From: Variovorax sp. V213
GTDB taxonomy: Bacteria > Pseudomonadota > Gammaproteobacteria > Burkholderiales > Burkholderiaceae_C
Length of the DNA: 64,000 nucleotides
Direction of reading: 5' to 3'
NCBI RefSeq assembly: GCF_041154455.1
Contig: NZ_AP028664.1
Location: 4,093,001-4,157,000, forward strand
Below are positions 52,570-62,296 of this stretch, one piece after another (within the stretch, counting starts at the first letter, position 1; every line of letters begins with the position of its first letter). The translations under genes and the position numbers were made by a program. Under the pieces are notes generated by a model. The model was not told where the DNA came from. It made no database searches and was given only the letters and a program-made list of their open reading frames with translations.

Positions 52570-54777
52570 ATGACCAAACACCACAAGACCATGAACTCAC
52601 GCCGCAGATTCCTGCAGGGCACGGCCACCACCGGTGCCGCCGCGCTCGCAATCGCCGCCTTTCCGCCGAGCATTCGCCGCGCGCTCGCCATTCCGGCCAA
52701 CAACAAGACCGGCACGATCCAGGACGTCGAGCACATCGTCATCCTGATGCAGGAAAACCGCTCGTTCGACCATTACTTCGGCACGCTCATGGGCGTGCGC
52801 GGCTTCGGCGACCGCTTCACCATTCCGCTGCCCAAGGGCCGGAGCGTGTGGCAGCAGAGCGATGCCACGGGCAACCCGGTTCTGCCCTACCACCTGGACA
52901 GCCGCAAGGGCAACGCACAGCGCGTGAGCGGCACGCCGCATTCGTGGATCGACGGACAGAACGCCTGGGACGGCGGGCGCACGTACCAGTGGCCGCGCTA
53001 CAAGACCAATGCGGCCATGGGCTACTACAAGGAGGCCGAGCTGCCCTTCCAGTTCGCGCTCGCCAACGCGTTCACCTTGTGCGACGGCTATCACTGCAGC
53101 ATGCACACCGGCACCAATTCGAACCGCATGTTCCTCTGGACCGGCACCAACGGCCCCACCGGCGCGAACGTGGCCTCGGTCAACAACGAGTGGGACTCGA
53201 TCGACAGCTCGGCCAAGGGCTTCGAGTGGAAGACCTACCCCGAGCGGCTGCAGGAAGCCAAGGTGAGCTGGATCGTCTACCAGAACATGCCCGAGAACTT
53301 CGGCGACAACCCGCTGGCCGGCTTCAAGCAGTACCGGCTCGCCAACGAGGCCTCGGGCAAGCCCGTGAGCAACGACGTGGCCTCGCCGGCCTACGACCCG
53401 GCGAGCGACGACGCCGGCAATCCGCTCTACAAGGGCATTGCCAACACCATGCCCGACGGCGGTTTTCTCGAGCAGTTCCGCCAGGACATCAAGAACGGCA
53501 AGCTGCCGCAGGTGTCGTGGATCATCGCGCCCGCGACCTATTCCGAGCACCCCGGCCCCTCGAGCCCCGTGCAGGGCGGCTGGTACGTCCAGCAAACGCT
53601 GGACGCGCTCACCACCGTGCCCGACGTGTGGAGCAAGACCGTGCTGTTCATCAACTTCGATGAGAACGACGGCTACTTCGACCACTACCCTTCGCCCGCG
53701 GCACCATCGCTCAACGCCGACGGCACGGCCGCCGGCAAGACCACGCTGCCCGAATCGGACATTGCCTTCGAGCGCTTCAACCATCCGAATCCGCCCGGCA
53801 CCACCGACCAGCCCGCGCCCGACGGCCGCGTCTATGGCCCGGGCGTGCGCGTGCCGATGTACGTGGTTTCACCCTGGAGCCGCGGCGGCTGGGTCAACTC
53901 GCAGGCCTTCGACCACACCTCGGTCATCCGCTTCATCGAATCGCGCTTCGGCGTGAAAGAGCCCAACATCGGCGCCTTCCGCCGCGCGGTGTGCGGTGAC
54001 CTCACGAGCGCCTTCAACTTTGCCAATCCCAACAGCGAGGCGCTGCCCACGCTGGCCGGCCGCAAGAGCAAGGCCGAGGCCGACCAGCTGCGCGCGTCCC
54101 AGGAAGCCCTGGCCCAGATTGCGCTGCCGCTCGATCCGCAGCTGCCGCGCCAGGCCACCGGCACGCGTCCCTCGCGCGCGCTGCCTTACGAGCTGCACAC
54201 CAGCGCGCGCGCCGATACCGTCGGCGGCAAGGTGCAATTGCTGTTCGCCAACACCGGCAAGGCGGCGGCAGTCTTCCACGTGTACGACAAACTCAACCTC
54301 GACCGCCTGCCGCGCCGCTACATGGTCGAACCCGGCAAGACGCTCGACGACACGTGGAATGCAGCCACCGACAACAGCGGCTTTTACGACCTGTGGGTGC
54401 TCGGGCCCAACGGCTATCACCGCCATTTCAAGGGCGACCTCAACCGCCTGCGCGCAGGCGATGCCGCCGCTCCAGAAGTACGCGTGTGCTACGACATCGC
54501 CAACGGCAATGTGTACCTGGAGATGCTCAACGGCGGCAAGAGCGCCTGCAAGTTCACGGTGCGTGCCAAGGCCTACCGAAACGACGGCCCGTGGACCGCG
54601 ACCGTGCAGGGCGGCGCCAAGGCCGAGCTGCACTGGGACCTGGCGACAAGCGGCGCGTGGTACGACTTCGAAGTGACCTGCGACGCCGACGCGGGCTATG
54701 CGCGCCGCTTTGCCGGACGCGTCGAAACCGGCAGGCACACGGTGAGCGACCCGGCCATGGGCCTGGCCGATCTGTGA
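52570..54777 (+). CDS. Phospholipase C, phosphocholine-specific type (Tat-exported), copy 1
   Basis: This 735-residue enzyme of the bacterial PlcH/PlcN family hydrolyses phosphatidylcholine or sphingomyelin outside the cytoplasm to release phosphorylated head groups. It has a twin-arginine signal NSRRRFLQGTATTGAAALA and the catalytic start VILMQENRSFDHYFGTLMGVRGFGDRF. VLFINFDENDGYFDHYP and SPWSRGGWVNSQAFDHTSVIRFIE metal-site blocks follow, with two C-terminal DUF756 domains (about 510-735) including FYDLWVLGPNGYHRHFKGD. The ATG at 52570 is used; that at 52591 is equally possible. It overlaps no neighbour. Confidence 0.93.
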   Translation: MTKHHKTMNSRRRFLQGTATTGAAALAIAAFPPSIRRALAIPANNKTGTIQDVEHIVILMQENRSFDHYFGTLMGVRGFGDRFTIPLPKGRSVWQQSDATGNPVLPYHLDSRKGNAQRVSGTPHSWIDGQNAWDGGRTYQWPRYKTNAAMGYYKEAELPFQFALANAFTLCDGYHCSMHTGTNSNRMFLWTGTNGPTGANVASVNNEWDSIDSSAKGFEWKTYPERLQEAKVSWIVYQNMPENFGDNPLAGFKQYRLANEASGKPVSNDVASPAYDPASDDAGNPLYKGIANTMPDGGFLEQFRQDIKNGKLPQVSWIIAPATYSEHPGPSSPVQGGWYVQQTLDALTTVPDVWSKTVLFINFDENDGYFDHYPSPAAPSLNADGTAAGKTTLPESDIAFERFNHPNPPGTTDQPAPDGRVYGPGVRVPMYVVSPWSRGGWVNSQAFDHTSVIRFIESRFGVKEPNIGAFRRAVCGDLTSAFNFANPNSEALPTLAGRKSKAEADQLRASQEALAQIALPLDPQLPRQATGTRPSRALPYELHTSARADTVGGKVQLLFANTGKAAAVFHVYDKLNLDRLPRRYMVEPGKTLDDTWNAATDNSGFYDLWVLGPNGYHRHFKGDLNRLRAGDAAAPEVRVCYDIANGNVYLEMLNGGKSACKFTVRAKAYRNDGPWTATVQGGAKAELHWDLATSGAWYDFEVTCDADAGYARRFAGRVETGRHTVSDPAMGLADL

Positions 54778-54790
54778 TGGCTGCACCGCA

Positions 54791-57034
54791 ATGACCTCCC
54801 GCCGCCAATTCCTCGCGGGCACCGCCACCACCGGCGTTGCCGCGCTCGCACTCTCGGCCTTTCCCCCGAGCATTCGCCGCGCGCTCGCCATTCCTGCCAA
54901 CAGCAAGACCGGCACCATCCAGGACGTCGAGCATGTCGTCATCCTGATGCAGGAGAACCGTTCGTTCGACCACTACTTCGGCACGCTGATGGGCGTGCGC
55001 GGCTTTGGCGACCGCTTCACCATCCCGCTGCCCAAGGGATTGAACGTGTGGCAGCAGACCGATGCCAGCGGCAAGCTGGTGCTGCCCTACCACCTGGACA
55101 GCAGCAAGGGCAACGCGCAGCGCGACGGCGGCACGCCCCACGACTGGGCGGACAGCCAGAACGCCTGGGACAGCGGCCGCATGTACCAGTGGCCGCGCTA
55201 CAAGACCGTCAAGGCCATGGGCTACCACAAGGAAGCGGAAATCCCGTTCCAGTTCGCGCTGGCCAACGCCTTCACGCTTTGCGACGCGTACCACTGCAGC
55301 ATGCACACCGGCACCGACGCCAATCGCTCCTTCCATCTCACCGGCACCAACGGCGCGAGCGCGACCGGCACCGCCTTCGTGCGCAACGAGTGGGACTGGA
55401 TCGACGGCCGCCCCGGATCGGTGAACACCGGCTACACCTGGAAGACCTATGCCGAGCGTCTCGAGGCAGCAGGCGTGCGCTGGATCAGCTACCAGAACAT
55501 GCCCGACGAATGGGGCGACAACATGCTCGGCGCCTTCCGGCAGTTCCGCCAGGCGAACCTCGATTCGGGCTTTCCGGTGTCCAGCGGCGGAGAGCCGAAC
55601 ACACCGTATGCCGATACCGGCCAGCCGCTGCCCTACCACGCCTACGACGCGGCGACGGACAACACGAAGAACCCGCTGTACAAGGGCGTGGCCAATACGC
55701 TGCCGGGCACCCGTCCCGAGAACTACCTCGACGCCTTCAAGCGCGACATTCGCGAAGGCAAGCTGCCCCAGGTCTGCTGGATGAACGCACCGTCCATCTA
55801 CTGCGAGCACCCGGGCCCTTCCAGCCCGGTGCAAGGCGCGTGGTTCCTGCAAGAGGTGCTGGATGCGCTCACCGCCGTGCCCGAGGTGTGGAGCAAGACC
55901 GTGCTCTTCGTCAACTTCGACGAGAACGACGGCTACTTCGATCACCTGCCCTCGCCCTCGGCCCCTTCACCGGTCAGCGATGGCAGCTTTGCCGGCAGGA
56001 CCACGCTGCCCGATGCGGACCTCGGGCCCGAATACTTCACCCATGCGGCGCCGCCCGGCAGCACCGGCCAGCCCGCGCCCGACGGCCGTGTGTACGGCCC
56101 GGGCCCGCGCGTGCCGATGTATGTGGTGTCGCCCTGGAGCCGCGGCGGCTGGGTCAACTCGCAGGCCTTCGACCATACTTCGGTGCTGCGTTTCCTGGAG
56201 ACGCGCTTCGGCGTGAAGGAACCCAACATCAGTGCCTTCCGCCGCGCGGTGTGCGGCGACCTCACGAGCGCCTTCAATTTCGCCAATCCCAACGACGAGC
56301 CGCTGCCCACGCTCGCTGGCCGCAGCACCCGTGACCAGGCCGACCAGCTGCGGCTCAGCCAGGAGGCGTTGGGCCAGGTCCCGCTGCCGCTCGATCCGCA
56401 GTTGCCGCGCCAGGCCACCGGCACGCGGCCCTCGCGTGCGCTGCCCTATGAACTGCACACCAGCGCACGCGCCGACACCGCGGCAGGTACCGTTCGATTG
56501 CTGTTCGCCAACACGGGCAAGGCAGGCGCGGTGTTCCATGTGTACGACAAGCTCAACCTCGGCCGCCTGCCGCGCCGCTACATGGTCGAGCCCGGCAAGA
56601 CGCTCGACGGCACATGGAACGCAGCGACCGACAACAGCGGCTTCTACGACCTCTGGGTGCTTGGTCCCAATGGCTTTCACCGCCACTTCAAGGGCGATCT
56701 CAATGCGCTGCGCACGAACGGCGCCAACCCTGAAGTGCGCGTGTGCTACGACATTGCCAACGGCAACGTCTACCTGGAGATGCGCAGTGGCGGCACCAAG
56801 GCCTGCAGGTTCACGGTGCGTGCGAAGGCCTATCGCGATGACGGCCCATGGATCGCGACAGTCGAAGGCGGCGCCACCACCGAACAGCACTGGGAGCTCG
56901 CCGCCAGCGGCCGTTGGTACGACTTCGCAGTCACCTGCGATGCCGACCCCAGCTACTCGCGCCGCTTCGCCGGCCGGGTGGAAACCGGCAAGCACACGGT
57001 GAGCGATCCTGCGATGGGCCTAGCCGACCTCTGA
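54791..57034 (+). CDS. Phospholipase C, phosphocholine-specific type (Tat-exported), copy 2
   Basis: This 747-residue paralogue of the preceding gene starts 13 bases after its stop. Tat signal TSRRQFLAGTATTGVAALA, QENRSFDHYFGTLMGVRGFGDRF, VLFVNFDENDGYFDHLP and both DUF756 domains are kept. The N-terminal 70 residues and the C-terminal 250 are very close to copy 1. The middle (about residues 90-300) differs and has inserts such as DGRPGSVNTGYTWK, so substrate choice may have changed. Both are likely made from one phosphate-controlled transcript. Confidence 0.93.
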   Translation: MTSRRQFLAGTATTGVAALALSAFPPSIRRALAIPANSKTGTIQDVEHVVILMQENRSFDHYFGTLMGVRGFGDRFTIPLPKGLNVWQQTDASGKLVLPYHLDSSKGNAQRDGGTPHDWADSQNAWDSGRMYQWPRYKTVKAMGYHKEAEIPFQFALANAFTLCDAYHCSMHTGTDANRSFHLTGTNGASATGTAFVRNEWDWIDGRPGSVNTGYTWKTYAERLEAAGVRWISYQNMPDEWGDNMLGAFRQFRQANLDSGFPVSSGGEPNTPYADTGQPLPYHAYDAATDNTKNPLYKGVANTLPGTRPENYLDAFKRDIREGKLPQVCWMNAPSIYCEHPGPSSPVQGAWFLQEVLDALTAVPEVWSKTVLFVNFDENDGYFDHLPSPSAPSPVSDGSFAGRTTLPDADLGPEYFTHAAPPGSTGQPAPDGRVYGPGPRVPMYVVSPWSRGGWVNSQAFDHTSVLRFLETRFGVKEPNISAFRRAVCGDLTSAFNFANPNDEPLPTLAGRSTRDQADQLRLSQEALGQVPLPLDPQLPRQATGTRPSRALPYELHTSARADTAAGTVRLLFANTGKAGAVFHVYDKLNLGRLPRRYMVEPGKTLDGTWNAATDNSGFYDLWVLGPNGFHRHFKGDLNALRTNGANPEVRVCYDIANGNVYLEMRSGGTKACRFTVRAKAYRDDGPWIATVEGGATTEQHWELAASGRWYDFAVTCDADPSYSRRFAGRVETGKHTVSDPAMGLADL

Positions 57035-57039
57035 CGGCG

Positions 57040-58305
57040 CTACGCCGCGGCGGGGCGAAGCCGAAGATGCCGAACCCTGAACAGCAGCATCGCCGCGATG
57101 CTCACGTTCAGCAGGTTCCATCCGATGCCGTTCAGGAACGCCGCGTGGTAGCTGCCGGTGAGGTCGAACACCTTGCCCGACATCCAGCCGCCCAGCGCCA
57201 TGCCGAAGAGCGTGAACATCAGCACCGTGCCCACGCGCGCGCCGGCTTCGGCGGGCGGAAAGTGCTCGCGCACGATGATCGCGTAAGACGGCACGATGCC
57301 GCCCTGGAACAGCCCGAACAGCGCCGAGATCACATAGAGCGGCACGAGTCCGTCGAAGGGAAGGAACAGCAGCAGCGCCACGCACTGCAGCACGCCGCCC
57401 AAGAGCAGCGTGCGCAGGCCGCCGATGCGGTCGCAGATGGCGCCCGACACCAGCCGGCTCACCACGCCGAAAGCCAGCATCAGCGACAGCATCTGCGCGC
57501 CGCGCGCGGCACCGTAGCCCAGGTCGCTGCAATAGGCCACGATGTGCACCTGCGGCATCGACATGGCCACACAGCAGGCAACGCCGGCCACGCACAGCAG
57601 GCCTTGCGCCGTGCCCATGCCGAGGCCGAATGGCCGCGTCATGTCGCGCTTGCGCACCGCGCCCGGCCCCATGGCAAGCGCCGAACCGGAAGGCTCGACA
57701 GCAATGCACGGCGGCCGGGCTCGCATGAAGAGCGCAAGCGCCGCCATCGCCAAGCCGCAGAACACACCCATGCCGATGTAGGTCTGCCGCCATCCCACGG
57801 TCTCGATGAAATGCTGCGCGACAGGCGGCCAGATGGCACCGGCGACATAGTTGCCGCTCGCGCATACCGCCACCGCAATGCCGCGCCGCTTCACGAACCA
57901 GAGCGAGGTGTCGGCCACCAGCGGCGCAAAGGCCGCGGCACTGCCGAGCAGGCCGACCAGCACCGCCTGCGCCAGGGTGAAGGCCACGATGCCGTCGGCC
58001 ATGCCGCAGGCGACATACCCAAGGCCCAGGCTGACGGCACCGCCCAGCAGGGGCCACATCACGCCGAAGCGATCGGCCAGCCGCCCCATCAGCACGCCGC
58101 CGAGGCCGAAGCCCAGCATCAGCAGGGTGTACGGCAGCGATGCATCGGCGCGGGCGACGCCGAACTCGGCCTGCACGGCAGGCAGCATCACGGACACCAC
58201 GTACATGCCGCTGCTGCCGACCGTCATGATCAGCAGCGTGAGGGCGAGCCGCAGCATGGCATAGCGCGAATCCGCCAGATAGGCGGTTGTCTCGGATGTT
58301 TTCAT
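57040..58305 (-). CDS. Major facilitator superfamily transporter
   Basis: This 421-residue inner-membrane protein has 12 predicted helices. The MFS signature between helices 2 and 3 is MGRLADRFGVMWPLL, and the mirrored motif in the second half is SGAICDRIGGLRTLLLG. The central loop (about 200-225) is cytoplasmic. It resembles monocarboxylate/oxalate-type MFS proteins. The start MKTSETTAYLADSRYAML at 58305 is the first ATG after an antisense-like stretch. It converges on the phospholipase gene and follows the phosphonate genes on the same strand; the substrate is unknown. Confidence 0.88.
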   Translation of the reverse strand: MKTSETTAYLADSRYAMLRLALTLLIMTVGSSGMYVVSVMLPAVQAEFGVARADASLPYTLLMLGFGLGGVLMGRLADRFGVMWPLLGGAVSLGLGYVACGMADGIVAFTLAQAVLVGLLGSAAAFAPLVADTSLWFVKRRGIAVAVCASGNYVAGAIWPPVAQHFIETVGWRQTYIGMGVFCGLAMAALALFMRARPPCIAVEPSGSALAMGPGAVRKRDMTRPFGLGMGTAQGLLCVAGVACCVAMSMPQVHIVAYCSDLGYGAARGAQMLSLMLAFGVVSRLVSGAICDRIGGLRTLLLGGVLQCVALLLFLPFDGLVPLYVISALFGLFQGGIVPSYAIIVREHFPPAEAGARVGTVLMFTLFGMALGGWMSGKVFDLTGSYHAAFLNGIGWNLLNVSIAAMLLFRVRHLRLRPAAA

Positions 58306-58396
58306 TGTTTGCTTCGCACCGAGGATACCCTCGGACACGAAAACAGGAGCGCACAATGGCCGGCGGCACGCGGCCGCCTTCGCGTCCAGGGGCGGA

Positions 58397-58531
58397 TCAG
58401 GCCGCGGGCAGCGCCGGCACCACGACACTCGCCGAAGCCTTGGGCACCGGCCCGCCCGGCTTGGGCTTGTCGTTGCAGCCGGCCGTCACCAGGCCGATGC
58501 AGAACAGAAGAACAAAGGCTGTGCTTCTCAT
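58397..58531 (-). CDS. Very small lipoprotein (44 aa)
   Basis: MRSTAFVLLFCIGLVTAGC is a complete lipoprotein signal with lipobox VTAGC (Cys at residue 19). A 25-residue Lys/Pro/Ala/Val tail (NDKPKPGGPVPKASASVVVP) follows. It is short enough to be missed by gene finders but has the codon and signal structure of a true gene. It lies 91 bases upstream of the MFS gene and 72 after phnX. Function unknown. Confidence 0.65.
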   Translation of the reverse strand: MRSTAFVLLFCIGLVTAGCNDKPKPGGPVPKASASVVVPALPAA

Positions 58532-58603
58532 GCGGCGGATGCTATGCCCGCCGCCCTGCAAGTCAAGTCGGACGCCGTGCCGAATCGGAACGGCCGGGCG
58601 CCG

Positions 58604-59431
58604 TCAGGCGGCTGCCGGCCGCTCGCCGCCCTGCAGCCGGCGCTCGATGTCTTCGAGGACGTTCGGCAGGTTGGCAACGCTATCGATGACGTAGTGAGCG
58701 CCTGCAGCCTGGAGCTGGGCGGTGGCGCGCTCGCGGTGCTCCTGCTGCTGTGCAGCATCGAGCGCCTGCCATTCGGCGAACGTGAGGCCGACCGCGTTGC
58801 CGCTCACCGCAAGGCCCACGGTCCAGGTGCCGGCATTGAGGCCTTCCTGCAGGCCCACGCCGGTGTCGTCGACCTTGACCACGGTGTGCGGCGGCCATAC
58901 GCCGAGGTCGGCGAAGCAGCGGTACATCATGAGCGGCGACGGACGGCCTTGCGCGAGGTCGCCGGCGCACACGAGGTTGTCGGGCGCGTAGCCGCCGGCC
59001 GCCGCGATGGGCGCGACCACTTCCATGATCGGGCGGTTGTAGCCGGTGGTCGAGCCGATCTTGAGGCCGCGCTCGCGCGCGGCATTCACCGCGTCGAGCG
59101 CGCCGGGAACGAAGTCGGCATGGTCGCGCACGCTGGCGGCGTTCATCGGCGTGAACACTTCATGGAGGCGGTCCACGTCCGCATCGTTGAAGGCATGGCC
59201 CTGCTTCGCCTCCCACTGCGCCGCAATGCGCGGCAGCGTGCCCAGCGCCTTGATATGGTCCCACTTGGCCATGCCCATGGGGCCGCGCGCTTCGGCAATG
59301 CTTATGTCCACGCCGAACTGCCCGAACAGCTTCACGAAGGCGCCCATGGGCGCGCACGAGCCGAAGTCGATGATGGTGCCGGCCCAGTCGAAGACGACGG
59401 CCTGGAGCTTGGAGTGATTGTGGGCGTTCAT
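58604..59431 (-). CDS. phnX: Phosphonoacetaldehyde hydrolase (phosphonatase)
   Basis: This HAD-family enzyme breaks the carbon-phosphorus bond of phosphonoacetaldehyde to acetaldehyde and phosphate. The 275-residue protein has AVVFDWAGTIIDFG with nucleophile Asp15, and the cap-domain Schiff-base lysine in GPMGMAKWDHIKAL (Lys56), the feature unique to phosphonatases. GSTTGYNRPIM and VVKVDDTGVGLQEGLNAGTW complete the site. It follows the FAD oxidoreductase gene by ten bases; that enzyme probably supplies its substrate. Confidence 0.95.
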   Translation of the reverse strand: MNAHNHSKLQAVVFDWAGTIIDFGSCAPMGAFVKLFGQFGVDISIAEARGPMGMAKWDHIKALGTLPRIAAQWEAKQGHAFNDADVDRLHEVFTPMNAASVRDHADFVPGALDAVNAARERGLKIGSTTGYNRPIMEVVAPIAAAGGYAPDNLVCAGDLAQGRPSPLMMYRCFADLGVWPPHTVVKVDDTGVGLQEGLNAGTWTVGLAVSGNAVGLTFAEWQALDAAQQQEHRERATAQLQAAGAHYVIDSVANLPNVLEDIERRLQGGERPAAA

Positions 59432-59441
59432 ATGAAGGTAC

Positions 59442-60578
59442 TCACCATGTCATGAATACGTCGTGCGCAATGCCGAAACCCGTGCTCGCGCCGGTGCCGC
59501 TGGTGACCAGCACCACGCGCGTTGCCTCGTCGGGCGCATCGATCACGCAGGGGGTGGTCTTCGACGAGGGGTACACGCCGGTCCAGCGTTCGGTGATCTG
59601 CGCTGTTTCGAGATTCAGTGTGCCGCGCAGGTGGCGCAGGATGAGCCGGTCGACTTCTTCCATTGCAAACGGCTCGGGCGCGTCGCCATAGTGGTGCGAG
59701 TCGCCGACCACCAGCGAGCCGTCGGCGCTCTGCACCACGATCAGGTGAATGCCGTGCGCGAGGGAAGCGGCCTCCTCCTCCTGCAGCCGCTCGCGCAGTG
59801 CGGTCGCCTCGGGCAGGGTGCTATAGCCCTCGTAGCGCACCAGGCTCAGGTCCATCATCACCGAGCCCGGCAGGCGGAAGCCCGCTTCGGGTTTCACGCG
59901 CAGCATCTGCAGGCGGCACAGAGTGAGGTCGTGCGCGGCAATGCGGTCGGCAAAGAGGCCGTGCAGATCGGTGTTGGTGCAGACCACCACGCGCTCGCCG
60001 CGAAGCAGGCCGCGCGAGGTTCGCACGCGCGGCGTCTCCACCTCGTGTACGGTCTCCCCGAAGCGGAACACCACGCCGTGCACTTCGGCCAGCCATTTCG
60101 CGAGCAGGCCGATGGCGGTGCGCGATTCGACGCGCAGCTCGTGCGGGCTGAACAGCACCGAGCTCGCATCGGCCAGGCTCAGCGCCGGCGCCCTGGCCTG
60201 GGCGTGGGCCGCATCGAGCAGCTGGCAGGCTTCGCCCATCGGCGTTCGCATGAAGGCTTCGAGCACGTCGTGTGCCTCGCTGCGGTAGGCCGCAAGCCAC
60301 AGATTGCGGTGCACGATGCCGATGCCAGCCTGCGGTGCGATGTCTTGCCAGACCTCGCGGGAATGCATGGCGCGGCGCCAAGTGTCGCCCGGCGCCTGGC
60401 CGGTGATGGTGATGAAGCCGAAGTTGCGGATCGATGCGCCGATGCAGGCCGCATCGCGCTCGACCACGCAGACCTTGAGGCCGCGCTGCGCGGCGGTGTA
60501 GGCATGGGCCAGGCCGACGATGCCGGCGCCGACGACGATGAGGTCGAAACTGTCTTTGTTGTCGGGTGTTCCGGGCAT
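59442..60578 (-). CDS. FAD-dependent oxidoreductase of phosphonate loci (TIGR03364 type)
   Basis: This 378-residue flavoprotein of the DAO/glycine-oxidase superfamily has GAGIVG (residues 17-22) in the FAD-binding Rossmann start, then VVERDAACIGASIRNFGF. The C-terminal block TERWTGVYPSS and VTSGTGASTGFGIAHDVF fits the group found in phosphonate gene clusters. Members of that group oxidise 2-aminoethylphosphonate or its N-methyl form to phosphonoacetaldehyde (my recollection), which PhnX then cleaves. No PhnW transaminase is seen here, in line with that role. Its ATG shares one base with the permease stop. Confidence 0.85.
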   Translation of the reverse strand: MPGTPDNKDSFDLIVVGAGIVGLAHAYTAAQRGLKVCVVERDAACIGASIRNFGFITITGQAPGDTWRRAMHSREVWQDIAPQAGIGIVHRNLWLAAYRSEAHDVLEAFMRTPMGEACQLLDAAHAQARAPALSLADASSVLFSPHELRVESRTAIGLLAKWLAEVHGVVFRFGETVHEVETPRVRTSRGLLRGERVVVCTNTDLHGLFADRIAAHDLTLCRLQMLRVKPEAGFRLPGSVMMDLSLVRYEGYSTLPEATALRERLQEEEAASLAHGIHLIVVQSADGSLVVGDSHHYGDAPEPFAMEEVDRLILRHLRGTLNLETAQITERWTGVYPSSKTTPCVIDAPDEATRVVLVTSGTGASTGFGIAHDVFMTW

Positions 60579-62293
60579 TACCGGTTTCTCCAGGCTTGGG
60601 TGCGTTCGAGCGTCCAACGTCCAGCCAGCGCGAACACGCCGCGGCCGACGGCGGCCGTGAGCATGATCAGCGAGGCCATGGCGGCAGCGGGTGCCACGTC
60701 GCCGGCATCGTCCATGTTGAGCACGGCGATGGCGGCCAGCGTGGTCTGCGGCGAGTAGAGGAACACGACGGCTGACACGGTGGTCATCGCGTTGACGAAG
60801 AAGTAGCCGCCGACGTTGAGCACCGTGGGCAGCGCCACCGGCAGGTGCACGCGCCAGAGCGTGCGCCAGAAGGGCACGCCCATCGACTCCGACACCAGCT
60901 CGTACTCGCGATCGAGCTGGCGCAGCGCGGCGAGCGAGGTGAGGTGCGCCACCGAGAAGAAGTGCGCGACGGTGCAGATGACGAGGATCGCCATGCCGCC
61001 ATAGAGCCCGCGCAGTGGATTCGACGGCGAGATGAAGAAGAAGATGTAGCCCACGCCCAGTACCAGCCCCGGCACCGCGAGCGGCAGGTTGGCGAGCAGG
61101 TTGAGCAACTCGCGCAGCAGGCCGAAGTGCCGCGGCTTCTCCACCAGATAGGCCGAGACGAAGGTGGCGAGCGCGCCCGCGACCGCGGCACACGACGCGA
61201 GCCGCAGGGAGTTGAGGTAGCTGCCCCAGCCGCCGCCGTCCATGTTGCTAAAGTCGTAGTTCTTCAGCGACGGTGCGAGCTGGTAGGGCCAGTAGGTGGC
61301 GAGCGACGCGAACACCGCCATGCCGATCATCACGAGGATGGCGCAAGCAGTGAGCCCGCAGAACACGAGCAGCGCGCGGTCGCGCGATGCCACGGGCTCC
61401 GGCTGGTAGGGCGTGGCACGTGCCGAAAGCGCCGCGGCCTGCCTGCTGCGCACGCGGCGTTCGACCAGAAACGAAAGCACCGCCGGAATCAGCAGCACCA
61501 GACCGACCACGGCGCCCATCTGGAAGTTCTGCTGGCCGACCACCTGCTTGTAGATGTCGGTGGCGAGCACGCCGGTCTGGCCGCCGACGACCTTGGGCAC
61601 GCCGAAGTCGGTGATGACCAGCACGAACACCACCATCGCGGCAACGATGAGCCCGTAGCGAGAGGAAGGCAGCGTCACGGTGCGGAAGATGCGCCAGCGC
61701 GAGGCGCCGAGCGTCTGCGCCGCTTCGTAGAGACGGCCATCGGAAGTGGCCATGGCGGTGGTGAGGATCAGCAGCGCATGCGGCAATGTCCAGAACACCG
61801 AGCCGAGCACCATGCCGAGCGGGCCATAGATCGACACGTCGCCCAGCAATCCCTTGAAGAGCCCCTGGTTGCCGAACAGATAGACCAGGCTGATGGCCGG
61901 CAGCAGCGAAGGCGCAAGCAGCGGAATGAGCGCCACGGCACGCAGCATGCCCCTGGCCGGCATGCACGACAGTGTGAGCGCATAGGCGTACACATAGGCG
62001 ATGGCTGTGCAGATCACGGCGCTCACCGCCGCGAGCCACAGGCTGTTGAAGGCCGACTGCACAAGTGCGGGATTGTCGAGGTAGCGCGCGAAGTTCGCGA
62101 GGCCGACGAAGGCGCCCGCGCGGTCGAAGAAGCTCTGGCCGACCAGTGCGCCGACGGGCAGCGCCACGATCACGACCAGCAGCAGCACGAGCAGCGAGAC
62201 GGCCGCGCCCGTCAGCCAGCGCTCACGGTCGAAAGCGCTGCTGCGCGCCATCGCCATCGGCCGGGCGGCGATGGCTTCGGGGGGGCTGCTCAT
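60578..62293 (-). CDS. 2-aminoethylphosphonate-type ABC transporter fused permease
   Basis: This 571-residue inner-membrane protein fuses two permease domains (about 30-285 and 305-565), each with six helices. The EAA-like loops are YEAAQTLGASRWRIFRTVTLPSS and ELVSESMGVPFWRTLWRVHLPVALP. It matches the single-chain permease of phosphonate importers in the ferric-type superfamily. Context (phnX, FAD oxidoreductase) gives the substrate; sequence alone would allow iron or polyamine. It starts three bases after the ATPase stop. Confidence 0.87.
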   Translation of the reverse strand: MSSPPEAIAARPMAMARSSAFDRERWLTGAAVSLLVLLLVVIVALPVGALVGQSFFDRAGAFVGLANFARYLDNPALVQSAFNSLWLAAVSAVICTAIAYVYAYALTLSCMPARGMLRAVALIPLLAPSLLPAISLVYLFGNQGLFKGLLGDVSIYGPLGMVLGSVFWTLPHALLILTTAMATSDGRLYEAAQTLGASRWRIFRTVTLPSSRYGLIVAAMVVFVLVITDFGVPKVVGGQTGVLATDIYKQVVGQQNFQMGAVVGLVLLIPAVLSFLVERRVRSRQAAALSARATPYQPEPVASRDRALLVFCGLTACAILVMIGMAVFASLATYWPYQLAPSLKNYDFSNMDGGGWGSYLNSLRLASCAAVAGALATFVSAYLVEKPRHFGLLRELLNLLANLPLAVPGLVLGVGYIFFFISPSNPLRGLYGGMAILVICTVAHFFSVAHLTSLAALRQLDREYELVSESMGVPFWRTLWRVHLPVALPTVLNVGGYFFVNAMTTVSAVVFLYSPQTTLAAIAVLNMDDAGDVAPAAAMASLIMLTAAVGRGVFALAGRWTLERTQAWRNR

Positions 62294-62296
62294 GGC

